Below, one piece after another: positions 17,909 through 26,784 of a stretch of 64,000 nucleotides of DNA. This DNA comes from JACOMS01 sp964352785 (GTDB lineage Bacteria; Pseudomonadota; Alphaproteobacteria; Caulobacterales; Maricaulaceae). The DNA lies in assembly GCA_964352785.1 (NCBI GenBank), contig CAYGTI010000013.1, positions 17,070-81,069 of the forward strand, read 5' to 3'. The notes under the pieces were generated by a model. The model worked only from the letters and a program-made list of their open reading frames with translations. It was not told where the DNA came from and searched no databases. The position numbers and the translations under genes are program-made. The first letter of the stretch is position 1. Each line of letters begins with the position of its first letter.

Positions 17909-18832
17909 CTAGTCCGGCTTAGATAGCGGATGCATATCGTACACCAAGGCCCTCATGCGTTCGTCAAGCACATGCGTGTAAATTTGCGTCGTCGAGATAT
18001 CAGCATGTCCAAGAAGTTTTTGAACGCTGCGTAGATCAGCGCCGCGCGCTAACAGGTGCGTGGCAAAAGCGTGACGCAGAACATGGGGCGAGACGCGGCT
18101 CGGCTCTAAGCCCGCTTTAACGGCGAGGTCTTTTAGCATTTGAGCAAAACGCTCGCGGGTCAGGTGCCCTGACGTCGCGCGGGAGGGGAACAAGAAAATA
18201 TCCGCCCGCTCGCGCTGCGCTAGTATTTCGGGGAGGGTGTCTTTGCGAGCTTTCATCCAAGCTGTGATAGATCTTATCGCTGCGCCTGTGAGAGGCACCA
18301 AACGTTCTTTTCCGCCCTTACCTTTGATCATTAAGCATTCGTCGCGGCGCTTTGTCTGGGATGTTTTTAACGACACAAGCTCATTCACCCGCAGCCCGCC
18401 CGCATAGAGAACCTCCAACAGACACTGCAAGCGAAGACCTTTAGTTGACATGTCACCTTCCGCTGCGGCGAACAAAGCATCTACATCGGCCTCGGATAAA
18501 ATTTTGGGGAGGGTTCGCCCTCGTTTGGGCCCGCGTAAATGGTGTGCTGGATTATCGTGCCGAAGATTGTCGAGCTGTAAAAACAGGTAAAATTGCTTGA
18601 TGGCAGAAAGCTTTCTCGCAGCTGTTGACGGGGCGAAACCCTGTCTGGCCCACAGCGCAAGCACGGCTTCGATATGGCCTGTCCCTGCGGATAAAACATC
18701 TTTTCCTGCCGCGCGTAGAGCCGTTTGGAATGTTTCCAAATCTTGTGTGTAGGCTGCAAGGGTATTATCTGACGCGCCGCGCTCCGCGCTCATCATGTCT
18801 ATAAAGTTATCAATGGCCTTACCGGCATCCAT
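17909..18832 (-). CDS. xerD: Tyrosine recombinase XerD
   Basis: A 307-residue tyrosine recombinase with the SAM-like core-binding domain (about 1-95) and catalytic domain. Catalytic residues visible: R in GGLRVNELVSL, K in KGKGGKERLVPL, HVLRHAFATHLL, LGHADISTTQIYTHV (nucleophile Y). With XerC it resolves chromosome dimers at dif. The start is ATG 18832, two bases after the stop of the upstream exported-protein gene, so they are probably one transcript. Shadow start MQQRIF at 18865 is less likely because it lies within the upstream gene. Confidence 0.93.
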   Translation of the reverse strand: MDAGKAIDNFIDMMSAERGASDNTLAAYTQDLETFQTALRAAGKDVLSAGTGHIEAVLALWARQGFAPSTAARKLSAIKQFYLFLQLDNLRHDNPAHHLRGPKRGRTLPKILSEADVDALFAAAEGDMSTKGLRLQCLLEVLYAGGLRVNELVSLKTSQTKRRDECLMIKGKGGKERLVPLTGAAIRSITAWMKARKDTLPEILAQRERADIFLFPSRATSGHLTRERFAQMLKDLAVKAGLEPSRVSPHVLRHAFATHLLARGADLRSVQKLLGHADISTTQIYTHVLDERMRALVYDMHPLSKPD

Positions 18833-18833
18833 A

Positions 18834-20432
18834 TTAAAAGCCTTTGAGAAAATCCTCTGCTGCAATGCGGCCAGAAATTTGGGTCAAGCCCACACCATTC
18901 AAAGCAGAAATCACGCGAAACATGTCATGATTATTCAAAGGGCCTTTCGACAATATGTGCGCCGCCCAAAGCGCCGTTTCTGCGCGCGTTCCGGCATATG
19001 CTGCGGCATCAATCGCCAGTCCCAACCCGGGTGCAATGACATACCCCGGGCCTTGCCCCAGCACAACAAGCTCTGCGGCATCTAAATCCGAGAGCGTGGC
19101 TCCCATAGCAAGGGCAATAAAGATGTCACGTTCTGCCTGCTCTTTGACATCCGCCTCGCCCTGCAGGCGGGTCTCAATATCAACCCCGACCGGGCCAGCT
19201 AAAAACCCGAAACCCAGAGCATCAGTGATCAGAGCGATGCGCGCCTGCTGACGAGGGTTCTCCTCCAGTGTACGGTGCATATCCTGCAGTAGCCTTATAT
19301 CACCCCGCCGCACCGCAGCGCGAATAAATAACTTGGCGTTAGTCAAGGCTTGAGACTCTGGTGAAAGACTTTGAATAGCAGGGGCTAATAGCGGCGCGAC
19401 CCTTTCAAAAGCCCCAGCGCTATCAGCGCGGTGTAAAAGTTCTGCGGCGGCTTTAGGCCGCTCATCCGCAGTCCCCGTTTGGGCAATCATCCATAACTGT
19501 CCCGTGCCTTTGGGAAATGGGGCATTTAAAGCTTCGTCCAACGTGATGAGACTTTCACCCTCCAATTGTGGTGCCCCGCCAGCAAGAGCCGTCAGAACCC
19601 GGCTCATTTGAGCATCAGAAAGGGCAGGCCCGGCTGCATATAACGCAGACAACCTATTTTCGGCGGAAGAAACATCACTTAAGGCCCGGCGCGCCGCAAG
19701 TATGCGCGACGGTGCTTTGCCGGGCCACTCCAAGCTCGCTTGTGCCATGAGGGCGACATGCAAAGCATCATCAGAGCGCAAGTCTTCAAGATCAGGATCC
19801 CCAGACGCGCGGCTAATGATACGCATCAAACTAAAATAAGCCGGATCCTCATATCCACTTGAGTTTAAGATATCTGTTGTGACCTCCGCAGCCGGAATTT
19901 CAGCGCGCAATACGTGACAAAAGGCCCGAAGCCGTGCCCATACTGGCTCACCACGTCCGTCAACTACACCGTCCGCAATTGCGCACGCAGCAGGGTTATC
20001 CCCCGCCATCAAAGCCATATCCGCCGTGAGCTGAAGATCATCCGCTAAAACAGGCGTTCGCTTGACTATGGATTGCGCCGCGCCCATTTCGCCCAGATCA
20101 AAAATAGTTTTCAGCCGCATAAGCGCATACGCTTTTTGCTCGGCCTCGCTCTCTGCAAGAGGCGGAACGCCTCCCGATAAAACGACGGATCGGACTATGT
20201 CGGCAACAAGAGGTTGTTGTGTGCGAAGGTCAAGCGTTTCGAGAAGGTAAATCGCCCTTTTGGCAGATGTCCCCTGCCAAAGATTTTGTCCCAGCCCGCC
20301 GTTTGCATCGTCAAGAACGCCAACATCATATTGCTGGGCACTCCCGAGTTGTTCTACTTTGATCGATTGAGCCGCAGCCGGCACGGTAAAGCCAACCAGA
20401 CAGCACACAATCGTCAATAAATTGGCGCGCAT
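18834..20432 (-). CDS. Exported alphaproteobacterial protein of unknown function
   Basis: A 532-residue protein with a signal peptide (MRANLLTIVCCLVGFTVPAAAQS). The mature region is rich in alanine, leucine and acidic residues and appears to be a series of helical hairpins, compatible with a TPR/Sel1-like solenoid; no enzyme motif is seen. ATG 20432 is preferred over an in-frame start at 20453, since signal peptides usually begin within a few residues of the charged region. It lies between the 46-aa membrane peptide and xerD on the same strand, opposite aroK. Homologues in the same position exist in related alphaproteobacteria as far as I recall, but no function is known to me. Confidence 0.62.
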   Translation of the reverse strand: MRANLLTIVCCLVGFTVPAAAQSIKVEQLGSAQQYDVGVLDDANGGLGQNLWQGTSAKRAIYLLETLDLRTQQPLVADIVRSVVLSGGVPPLAESEAEQKAYALMRLKTIFDLGEMGAAQSIVKRTPVLADDLQLTADMALMAGDNPAACAIADGVVDGRGEPVWARLRAFCHVLRAEIPAAEVTTDILNSSGYEDPAYFSLMRIISRASGDPDLEDLRSDDALHVALMAQASLEWPGKAPSRILAARRALSDVSSAENRLSALYAAGPALSDAQMSRVLTALAGGAPQLEGESLITLDEALNAPFPKGTGQLWMIAQTGTADERPKAAAELLHRADSAGAFERVAPLLAPAIQSLSPESQALTNAKLFIRAAVRRGDIRLLQDMHRTLEENPRQQARIALITDALGFGFLAGPVGVDIETRLQGEADVKEQAERDIFIALAMGATLSDLDAAELVVLGQGPGYVIAPGLGLAIDAAAYAGTRAETALWAAHILSKGPLNNHDMFRVISALNGVGLTQISGRIAAEDFLKGF

Positions 20433-20439
20433 ATTTCGT

Positions 20440-20580
20440 CTAATCCAAAACACGATCTGTCAGATCAATAATAACAGTGTTTTCAGGGGCGCGGTCCGCG
20501 CCAGTTTGTGAAAGTAACCAAAAAAAACCGCCCCCTAGGATGAGGGCAATAACCACTATGCTCAGAATAAGTTTTTTCAT
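20440..20580 (-). CDS. Small single-pass membrane protein (46 aa)
   Basis: Open frame of 46 residues starting MKKLILSIVVIALILGGG, with one strong transmembrane helix (about 4-23) and a short charged tail ending in DLTDRVLD. It ends 7 bases upstream of the ATG of the exported 532-aa gene, so it is the likely first gene of that operon. It is too short for length-filtered gene calling. Bacterial codon order, helix position and tight spacing support it being real; no family is recognised. Confidence 0.55.
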   Translation of the reverse strand: MKKLILSIVVIALILGGGFFWLLSQTGADRAPENTVIIDLTDRVLD

Positions 20581-20712
20581 CGGTATAATTTTCCGCAAAT
20601 AAATTATGATGTCCTATTGAGCATAACCTGATTTGCGCACATATTAAGTAAAATTTTCACACAGTGTGCGATCTATTGCAGCTTGGTGTGTTATAAAGTT
20701 AAAGGCAAGGCT

Positions 20713-21270
20713 ATGCCACCCGATCTTTGCGCGCGCTGCGCACGCCCCATCGCCCTTGTTGGGCTTATGGGAGTTGGAAAAACGACAGTGGGTCGCCGAT
20801 TGGCGAAGCGCCTTGAGTTGCCTTTTTTTGACTCTGATGATGAGATCGAAAAAGCCTCGGGACGCACCGTTGTCGGATATTTTCGGGATCACGGCGAAAC
20901 TGCTTTTCGGGAAGGTGAGCGGCGGGTCATAGACCGCTTGCTGCACGGCGACCCCCTCATACTGGCCACAGGCGGGGGGGCCTTTATACCTCAGGAGACC
21001 CGCTCGATACTTAAGGAAAAAGCGATTACGGTTTGGCTAAAAGGTGATTTTGATACCATTATGGAGCGCGTGAGCCGTAAAAACACACGGCCCTTATTGC
21101 AGGTTGCAGACCCGAAAGCAAAAATGCGCGAGTTGATGGACGCACGTTATCCCATTTATGCACAAGCCGACATTACGGTTCATATAGCCAAAGGCCCGCA
21201 TATCCGTACCGTGAACAAAGTCATGCGCGGTCTCGATAAATTTTTAGAGACGGGTTCAGGCCAAGCATAA
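20713..21270 (+). CDS. aroK: Shikimate kinase
   Basis: A 185-residue shikimate kinase. It phosphorylates shikimate at O3 in the chorismate pathway. The P-loop GLMGVGKTTVG is near residue 17, the shikimate-binding DSDDEIE about 15 residues later, RxxE in FREGERRVIDRL, GGGAF near 85, and the lid RKNTRPLL. ATG 20713 follows a GGCAAGG box and is preferred to a TTG at 20683. The stop overlaps the aroB ATG by one base (TAATG), the standard coupled aroKB arrangement. Confidence 0.95.
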   Translation: MPPDLCARCARPIALVGLMGVGKTTVGRRLAKRLELPFFDSDDEIEKASGRTVVGYFRDHGETAFREGERRVIDRLLHGDPLILATGGGAFIPQETRSILKEKAITVWLKGDFDTIMERVSRKNTRPLLQVADPKAKMRELMDARYPIYAQADITVHIAKGPHIRTVNKVMRGLDKFLETGSGQA

Positions 21271-22403
21271 TGTCAACACCAAATGAAACCCACATACGTG
21301 TTGATCTCGGCTCGCGCAGTTATGACATCATTATAGGCGATAAGATTCTAAGCCATCTGGGCACCTATATCGAGCCTTTAATAGGGTCTTCCCGGGTGCA
21401 TATTGTTACCGATGAAAATGTTTACGCACTGTACGGTCCAGCTTTAGAAGCATTATCCATTGATTATAAGGTTTCTATTTTACCGGCAGGCGAAAATCAA
21501 AAAAGTTTTGAAACCTTACAAAAAGTTCTAAACAGTGCCCTCCAACAAGGTCTTGGTCGTCATGATGTTTTCATCGCCTTTGGCGGCGGGGTCATAGGTG
21601 ACTTAACTGGGTTTGCTGCCTCAATCTATAAACGCGGGTGCCGCTTTGTACAAATTCCAACAACGCTTTTAGCGCAAGTTGACAGCTCTGTCGGCGGCAA
21701 AACAGCCATTAACGTAATGCAGGGCAAGAATCTCATCGGAGCTTTTCATCAACCTTCGCTGGTTCTGTCAGATACCTCAGTGCTAGCGAGCCTTCCGGAC
21801 CGACAAATAAAGGCAGGCTATGCTGAGATATTGAAATATGGACTATTAGGTGATGCGGCGTTCTTTGAGTGGCTCGAGAAAAATGGCCAAGACGTTTTGA
21901 ATTTATCTCCTACGGCATTGGCATATGCTATTGCTATTTCTTGCAAAACCAAAGCCCGTATTGTGGCTGAAGATGAGCTCGAACGCGGCGCGCGCGCGCT
22001 TTTAAATCTGGGGCATACGTTTGGACACGCATTGGAGGCCGAGGCAGGGTACGCTGGCGATCTCTTGCACGGGGAAGCTGTCAGCGTTGGCATGGATATG
22101 GCGTTTGCTTATAGCGCGCAACTAGGGGTTTGCAGCGCGGATGACGCCCGCCGAGTAAATCAGCACCTTGCGGCCATGAACATGCCGCGTATATCATCTG
22201 TGGAACACTTGATACACCCTGATAGCCTTATGAAGCATATGGCGCAGGATAAAAAAAACGAGGCAGGCCGCCTTACACTCATTCTAGCCAAGTCTATTGG
22301 ACACACTTATATTGATAGCCACGCGAGTCGGGATGCGGTGCATAGCTATTTCCAAAAACTACAATCAGAAATCCTGCACAATGCGGATACAGATATATGT
22401 TAG
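21270..22403 (+). CDS. aroB: 3-dehydroquinate synthase
   Basis: A 377-residue AroB converting DAHP to 3-dehydroquinate with NAD and a divalent metal. Visible motifs: PAGENQKSFET, AFGGGVIGDLTGFAAS (NAD-binding glycine loop), IPTTLLAQVDSSVGGKTAIN, and the metal ligands in AEILKYGLLGD (E) and NLGHTFGHALEAE (H). Coupled to aroK by a one-base overlap; its 3' end overlaps the next gene by 7 bases, so the three form one operon. Confidence 0.97.
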   Translation: MSTPNETHIRVDLGSRSYDIIIGDKILSHLGTYIEPLIGSSRVHIVTDENVYALYGPALEALSIDYKVSILPAGENQKSFETLQKVLNSALQQGLGRHDVFIAFGGGVIGDLTGFAASIYKRGCRFVQIPTTLLAQVDSSVGGKTAINVMQGKNLIGAFHQPSLVLSDTSVLASLPDRQIKAGYAEILKYGLLGDAAFFEWLEKNGQDVLNLSPTALAYAIAISCKTKARIVAEDELERGARALLNLGHTFGHALEAEAGYAGDLLHGEAVSVGMDMAFAYSAQLGVCSADDARRVNQHLAAMNMPRISSVEHLIHPDSLMKHMAQDKKNEAGRLTLILAKSIGHTYIDSHASRDAVHSYFQKLQSEILHNADTDIC

Positions 22404-23692
22404 AAAAACTCACCCAAACCGACTCTCTGGCCAAAATTGGCATCATTACGCTTTTACTTGTCATTTCAGCTTTCTTTTCAGGCTCGGAAACTGCTTTAAC
22501 CGCGGCCTCACGGGCCCGTATGCATTCTGCCGAACGTGACGGAAACGTGAAAGCAGGGCTCGTCAGCCGTCTTCTTGAAAGCCGCGAGAGGTTGATTGGG
22601 GCTTTGCTGCTTGGCAATAATTTGGTTAACATTCTGGCGTCAACTTTAATGGCCGGGCTCGTCTTATTTGTTGTAGGTGAAGGTGTTTGGGCAACAGCCA
22701 TTGCAACAATCATCATGACAACGCTGGTTTTGATTTTTGCAGAAGTTTTACCCAAAACTTATGCGATTACACAACCTGATCAAGCGGCGCTGAAGGCCGC
22801 TCGGCCTGTTAGCCTTATCGTGGCCATTTTTGCACCCATTGTTTCTGTTATCCAAGTCATCGTGAACGGTGTATTGCATCTTTTTGGCGTCAATTCTGAT
22901 GCCACCGCTTGGACAGCGGCCGAAGAAATTCGCGGGGCTGTCGATTTACACCATAAAGAAGGCGGCGTTGCCAAGCGCGCGCGCGATCAAATTATCGGTA
23001 TCTTGGAACTTGGCGATCTAACAATAGAAGAAGTGATGATCCACCGTAAAAATCTGTACACTGTAGATGCAGACCTTGCGCCGGAACAGATTGTTAAAGC
23101 TGTTCTGGCAAGTGGTCATTCTCGTTTGCCTCTGTGGCAAGAAAATCAGGACAATGTCGTCGGTATTCTCCACGCCAAAGACATCCTCAAAGCCCTGTCC
23201 CGAGCCGATGCGGATGTCTCAACGCTGAATGCTAAAAAGATTGCCCGCGAGGCTTGGTTCGTCCCGGAAACAACACCTGTTGTAAAACAACTGCGGGCCT
23301 TCCAGCAAAAACGAGAGCATTTTGCCTTGGTTGTAGACGAATACGGCGCGCTTATGGGAGTCATTACGCTCGAAGATATATTAGAAGAGATTGTTGGTGA
23401 TATTCAGGATGAATATGATGACGAACTTGAGGGTATGACCCGCAATCCGGACGGTTCCATTCTCATTCGCGGGGATATCCACATACGCGATTTAAACCGG
23501 GCGATGGACTGGGCCTTACCCGATGATGAAGCCGTGACAATTGCAGGTCTGGTTATTCATGAGAGTCAAACCATACCCGAGGAGAGGCAGGTTTTTGCTT
23601 TTCACGGATATCGTTTTGAAATCACTTCCCGTCAACGCAACCAAATAAAACATATAAAAATAGCCAAGACTGTAGAGCTTGAACAAGATTAA
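22397..23692 (+). CDS. CNNM/CorC-type transmembrane protein with CBS domains
   Basis: A 431-residue HlyC/CorC family protein. Residues about 10-190 form a DUF21/CNNM membrane domain with several helices (FFSGSETALTAASRARM is its signature). A CBS pair follows (about 205-330; VMIHRKNLYTVDAD, GHSRLPLWQ, LVVDEYGALMGVITLEDILEEIVGDI), then a CorC/HlyC C-terminal domain (about 350-425). Relatives transport or sense Mg2+/Co2+. Gene order aroK-aroB-corC-like is typical for alphaproteobacteria. ATG overlaps aroB by 7 bases. Confidence 0.9.
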   Translation: MLEKLTQTDSLAKIGIITLLLVISAFFSGSETALTAASRARMHSAERDGNVKAGLVSRLLESRERLIGALLLGNNLVNILASTLMAGLVLFVVGEGVWATAIATIIMTTLVLIFAEVLPKTYAITQPDQAALKAARPVSLIVAIFAPIVSVIQVIVNGVLHLFGVNSDATAWTAAEEIRGAVDLHHKEGGVAKRARDQIIGILELGDLTIEEVMIHRKNLYTVDADLAPEQIVKAVLASGHSRLPLWQENQDNVVGILHAKDILKALSRADADVSTLNAKKIAREAWFVPETTPVVKQLRAFQQKREHFALVVDEYGALMGVITLEDILEEIVGDIQDEYDDELEGMTRNPDGSILIRGDIHIRDLNRAMDWALPDDEAVTIAGLVIHESQTIPEERQVFAFHGYRFEITSRQRNQIKHIKIAKTVELEQD

Positions 23693-23696
23693 GATT

Positions 23697-24095
23697 ATGC
23701 GGGCCACACCTACCCATGTTTTCTCACGCATTATACGCGCTTTTGCCGCAACCTTTGCCCTTTGCACACTGATAACAAGCGTATGGTATTTTCTGGGGTT
23801 TGCGGAGAATGACAGCGGTGTGATCCATTTACTCTACGCCGGATTACTGAGCTTTTGTATCGGAGGTGTTTTTTTTATTCCGTCTTTTTTGATTGCGTGG
23901 ATAGCACACAGACATATCCACGCTGAAAAAAGAAAGCCGTTAGGTTTCATTCCCGTCCTTTTAGTATTGCCGTGGTTTCCGCTCAGTTGGTACCTTTTCA
24001 GTCTTGGAAATTTTTGGGCTCTAGTATCTATTTTCTTATGTGTTCTCGCGGTCTTTGTTTTAACTTGGGTTTCGCAGAGCCGGAAAACGGCCTAG
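23697..24095 (+). CDS. Small integral membrane protein of unknown function
   Basis: A 132-residue protein with four predicted transmembrane segments (about residues 10-32, 44-68, 82-100 and 105-124) and a positively charged loop HRHIHAEKRKP. No family is recognised. ATG 23697, four bases after the CorC-like stop, is preferred to an in-frame TTG at 23679 that overlaps it. It is probably the last gene of the aroKB operon. Confidence 0.55.
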   Translation: MRATPTHVFSRIIRAFAATFALCTLITSVWYFLGFAENDSGVIHLLYAGLLSFCIGGVFFIPSFLIAWIAHRHIHAEKRKPLGFIPVLLVLPWFPLSWYLFSLGNFWALVSIFLCVLAVFVLTWVSQSRKTA

Positions 24096-24204
24096 GTAGC
24101 GTACTCATTCACAAAGTTTTTACAGTTGGTGATTTGGAGTCAGGCCGTATATCATATACATTAATAACAGAGGGACGGTTATATTTTAATCTGTGGAGAC
24201 AAAC

Positions 24205-24816
24205 ATGAGACATCTACATGCATTCGCAATAGCCCTATCACTGATCCTCCTGACAGCCTGCGCCTCCACAACCCCTTATCAAGCGGCCAGCAAGCCCGGG
24301 GCATTTGACGGTTATTCTCAGACAATGCTTGAGAATGACCGGGTGCGCGTCACATTTGGCGGCAACTCTTTGACTGACAGGGAAACGGTTGAGAACTACC
24401 TGCTTTACCGCGCTGCTGAAGTCGCTGTTGAAAAAGGATTTGACTACTTTTCACTGACACAACGCGATACGGAAACTAAAACACGTGTCAATGTCAACCC
24501 GCGTTTTGGTCTTTACGACCCTTATTTTGACTATGCCTTCTTTAGACCTCGTTTTGGATGGAGCCGTTTCCACGCCTTTAGCCATTTTCATGACCCTTAT
24601 TTCCGGCATTCAAGCCGGCACGGTTTCGGCCCTTGGGGCAACAAGCATGATCCCTTCTTTAACGACTATGACGTGAGAGAGGTTACGAAATATCGAGCAA
24701 CTGCTGAAGTTCGGCTTGGACGCGGCGCTAAGCCAGACGCTGATAATACCTTTAACGCCAAAGAAGTTCTAACCAACTTGGCACCGATTATTGTTTACCC
24801 TGAAGAAAAAGCCTAG
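24205..24816 (+). CDS. CC0125/CC1285 family lipoprotein
   Basis: A 203-residue lipoprotein: signal peptide with lipobox LLTACAS, then the motif VRVTFGGNSLTDRETVENYLLYRAAEVAVEKGFDYF, which marks the family named from Caulobacter CC0125/CC1285. A central aromatic/His-rich stretch (about 100-150; repeated FR, HFHDPYF) is low in complexity. Function unknown; likely outer-membrane or periplasmic. Start ATG 24205 has GGAG 6 bases upstream; an in-frame GTG at 24193 is weaker. Confidence 0.78.
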   Translation: MRHLHAFAIALSLILLTACASTTPYQAASKPGAFDGYSQTMLENDRVRVTFGGNSLTDRETVENYLLYRAAEVAVEKGFDYFSLTQRDTETKTRVNVNPRFGLYDPYFDYAFFRPRFGWSRFHAFSHFHDPYFRHSSRHGFGPWGNKHDPFFNDYDVREVTKYRATAEVRLGRGAKPDADNTFNAKEVLTNLAPIIVYPEEKA

Positions 24817-24873
24817 GTCTTAATCTTAAGACTAAGAGGCATGTTGTACCACATAGGTTCGCTTTGATTGAAT

Positions 24874-26358
24874 TTATCGCGTCAGAACTTTTTTGATGCT
24901 GTCCGCCCATCCAGATAGTTGGGCATCACGCTCATTACTACTCATATCGGGCTCAAACGCCGCATCACGCTGCCACATCTCAGACAACTCGCTCAAACTA
25001 TCATATAGGCCTGCCTGCAAACCCACGAGATAAGCCGCGCCTAAGGCTGTTGTTTCCATAATATGAGGACGGTCAATCGGTAGATCGATTATATTAGACA
25101 GAGTTTGCACCAGCCAATCATTTGCCACCATACCACCATCGACACGCAAGGCCTTGGGCTTCGTTCCGTCCTCTCCCATTGCTACGAGTAAATCATGAGT
25201 TTGGTAGCAAACACTTTCAAGAGTTGCCCGAACCAAATCCCGACTGTTGGTGCTCCGGGTCAGCCCAAAAATAGCGCCGCGCGCATCCGGATCCCAATAT
25301 GGTGCACCCAAACCCGTAAAAGCCGGCACAAGGTAAATGCCCGGTTTACGCCCATGCCCTTCCATCATAGTTTGGGTTTGGGCAGCGCTACTAATAATAC
25401 CCAGCTCGTCACGTAGCCACTGTACCGATGCGCCAGCCATGAATATCGAGCCCTCTAGGGCAAAAGCCGGTGTCCCTTTGAAACGATAAGCGACAGTAGA
25501 TAACAGCCGGTTTTGCGAGATCACTCTTGTTTTGCCTGTATTCATCAAGACGAAACAGCCTGTACCGTATGTGCTTTTAATCATACCTTCTTCAAAACAG
25601 CACTGCCCAATTGAGGCCGCCTGCTGATCTCCAGCAACGCCCAAAATCGGCAGAGATTCGCCTAAAATATTTTCAACCGAGGATCCAAAATTGTCTGCAC
25701 AATCTTTGACCTCTGGGAGAATGGATTCCGGAACATCGAAAAGCTCAAGTAGCTCTGGGTCCCACTGCTGAGATTCAATATTAAAGAGGTTGGTCCGGCT
25801 AGCATTTGTGGCGTCCGTAACGTGAGACTTGCCGCCAGTTAAACGATAAATCAAAAAACTATCAACGGTTCCAAAAGCTAACTCACCACGGGCAGCGCGC
25901 CCCCTAGCACCATCAATATGATCTAAAATCCACGCTACTTTAGTTGCACTAAAATAAGGGTCAAATAACAATCCTGTCTTTTCGTTTAAACGCGCTTCAC
26001 CGTAAACAATTTTCAGAGCATCACATTTTTGTGTCGTGCGGCGGTCTTGCCAAACGATCGCATTATATAGGGGTTTCCCTGTTGCGCGATCCCAAACCAA
26101 CGTCGTCTCGCGCTGGTTGGTTATGCCGATTCCCACAATGTGCATGTTCTGAGCTTTAATCTCTGAATAGACTTGCCGGAGCGTAAACAGAGTAGTTTCC
26201 CATATGGCTTCGGGGTCATGCTCAACACAACCATCAGCGGGATATATTTGCGGGAACTCTTTTTGACTCGAGGCGAGAGTCCGGCCTTCTGGCGAAAATG
26301 CCATTGTCCGTGTGCTTGTGGTTCCTTGGTCTATTGCAAGTATAGCCGTACTGTTCAT
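24874..26358 (-). CDS. glpK: Glycerol kinase
   Basis: A 494-residue FGGY-family kinase converting glycerol to glycerol-3-phosphate. Signatures: AIDQGTTSTRTMAFS at the N-terminus, ITNQRETTLVWDRATGKPLYNAIVWQDRRT, GVAGDQQAASIGQCCFEEGMIKSTYGTGCF, and the FGGY-type GLGAPYWDPDARGAIFGLTR plus DGGMVANDWLVQ. No glpF or glpD is adjacent in the window. It stands alone between the lipoprotein gene (convergent) and the luxI operon. Confidence 0.96.
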   Translation of the reverse strand: MNSTAILAIDQGTTSTRTMAFSPEGRTLASSQKEFPQIYPADGCVEHDPEAIWETTLFTLRQVYSEIKAQNMHIVGIGITNQRETTLVWDRATGKPLYNAIVWQDRRTTQKCDALKIVYGEARLNEKTGLLFDPYFSATKVAWILDHIDGARGRAARGELAFGTVDSFLIYRLTGGKSHVTDATNASRTNLFNIESQQWDPELLELFDVPESILPEVKDCADNFGSSVENILGESLPILGVAGDQQAASIGQCCFEEGMIKSTYGTGCFVLMNTGKTRVISQNRLLSTVAYRFKGTPAFALEGSIFMAGASVQWLRDELGIISSAAQTQTMMEGHGRKPGIYLVPAFTGLGAPYWDPDARGAIFGLTRSTNSRDLVRATLESVCYQTHDLLVAMGEDGTKPKALRVDGGMVANDWLVQTLSNIIDLPIDRPHIMETTALGAAYLVGLQAGLYDSLSELSEMWQRDAAFEPDMSSNERDAQLSGWADSIKKVLTR

Positions 26359-26537
26359 TGCGTGTCTCCCTTTACGCGTTTGTACGCGTCGGGAAACTAG
26401 ACCGTCAAATCGAATATTCTATTTGCCTGCCGATTAGTCACGGTAATCAGTGCAATTCACGTTAAGTCGGAATCGGAAAGTGGGCTTTCCTTACCCATTT
26501 TCAACTCTCTTATGCATACAACAAAACAGGACATGCA

Positions 26538-26780
26538 CTATGTGTTAAGGCCGACAAAATGCGCCCCAATTTGATGTAGAGCATTTTCTAGAATTTCTTT
26601 GGAGACGCCTCGTGTCTGAGGGTTTTCCAGTAGGGCATACATATCCGTCATAAGCCCATTCACCTCGTGGCCCATAGGAGCAACAAACGGAATTATATTT
26701 TGACTGGATGGAGTCTCATGCCGGCCATAGAGATCCTCTATTTTTCGCTGACCTAAGGATTGTTTTTCCGCATCTGTCAT
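26538..26780 (-). CDS. 80-aa protein coupled to luxI, unknown function
   Basis: An 80-residue soluble, mildly acidic protein (MTDAEKQSLGQRKIEDLYG...) with no signal peptide or known motif. It begins 4 bases after the luxI stop and has a GGGG-type ribosome-binding site overlapping the luxI 3' end, so it is almost certainly cotranscribed with luxI. Position suggests a link to quorum sensing, for example a modulator or the first target gene, but that is inference only. Nothing follows it on this strand before glpK 179 bases away. Confidence 0.6.
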   Translation of the reverse strand: MTDAEKQSLGQRKIEDLYGRHETPSSQNIIPFVAPMGHEVNGLMTDMYALLENPQTRGVSKEILENALHQIGAHFVGLNT

Positions 26781-26784
26781 AAAT

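Noticed and set aside
24817..24832. GTCTTAA-TC-TTAAGAC palindrome after the CC0125-like gene as a terminator
   Set aside because: AT-rich stem, two-base loop and no T-run; it could not form a stable RNA hairpin.
26432..26448. GATTA-7-TAATC dyad as a lux box for the luxI operon or glpK
   Set aside because: Arms of only five bases, and the location is downstream of the lux genes and upstream of glpK; too weak to support.
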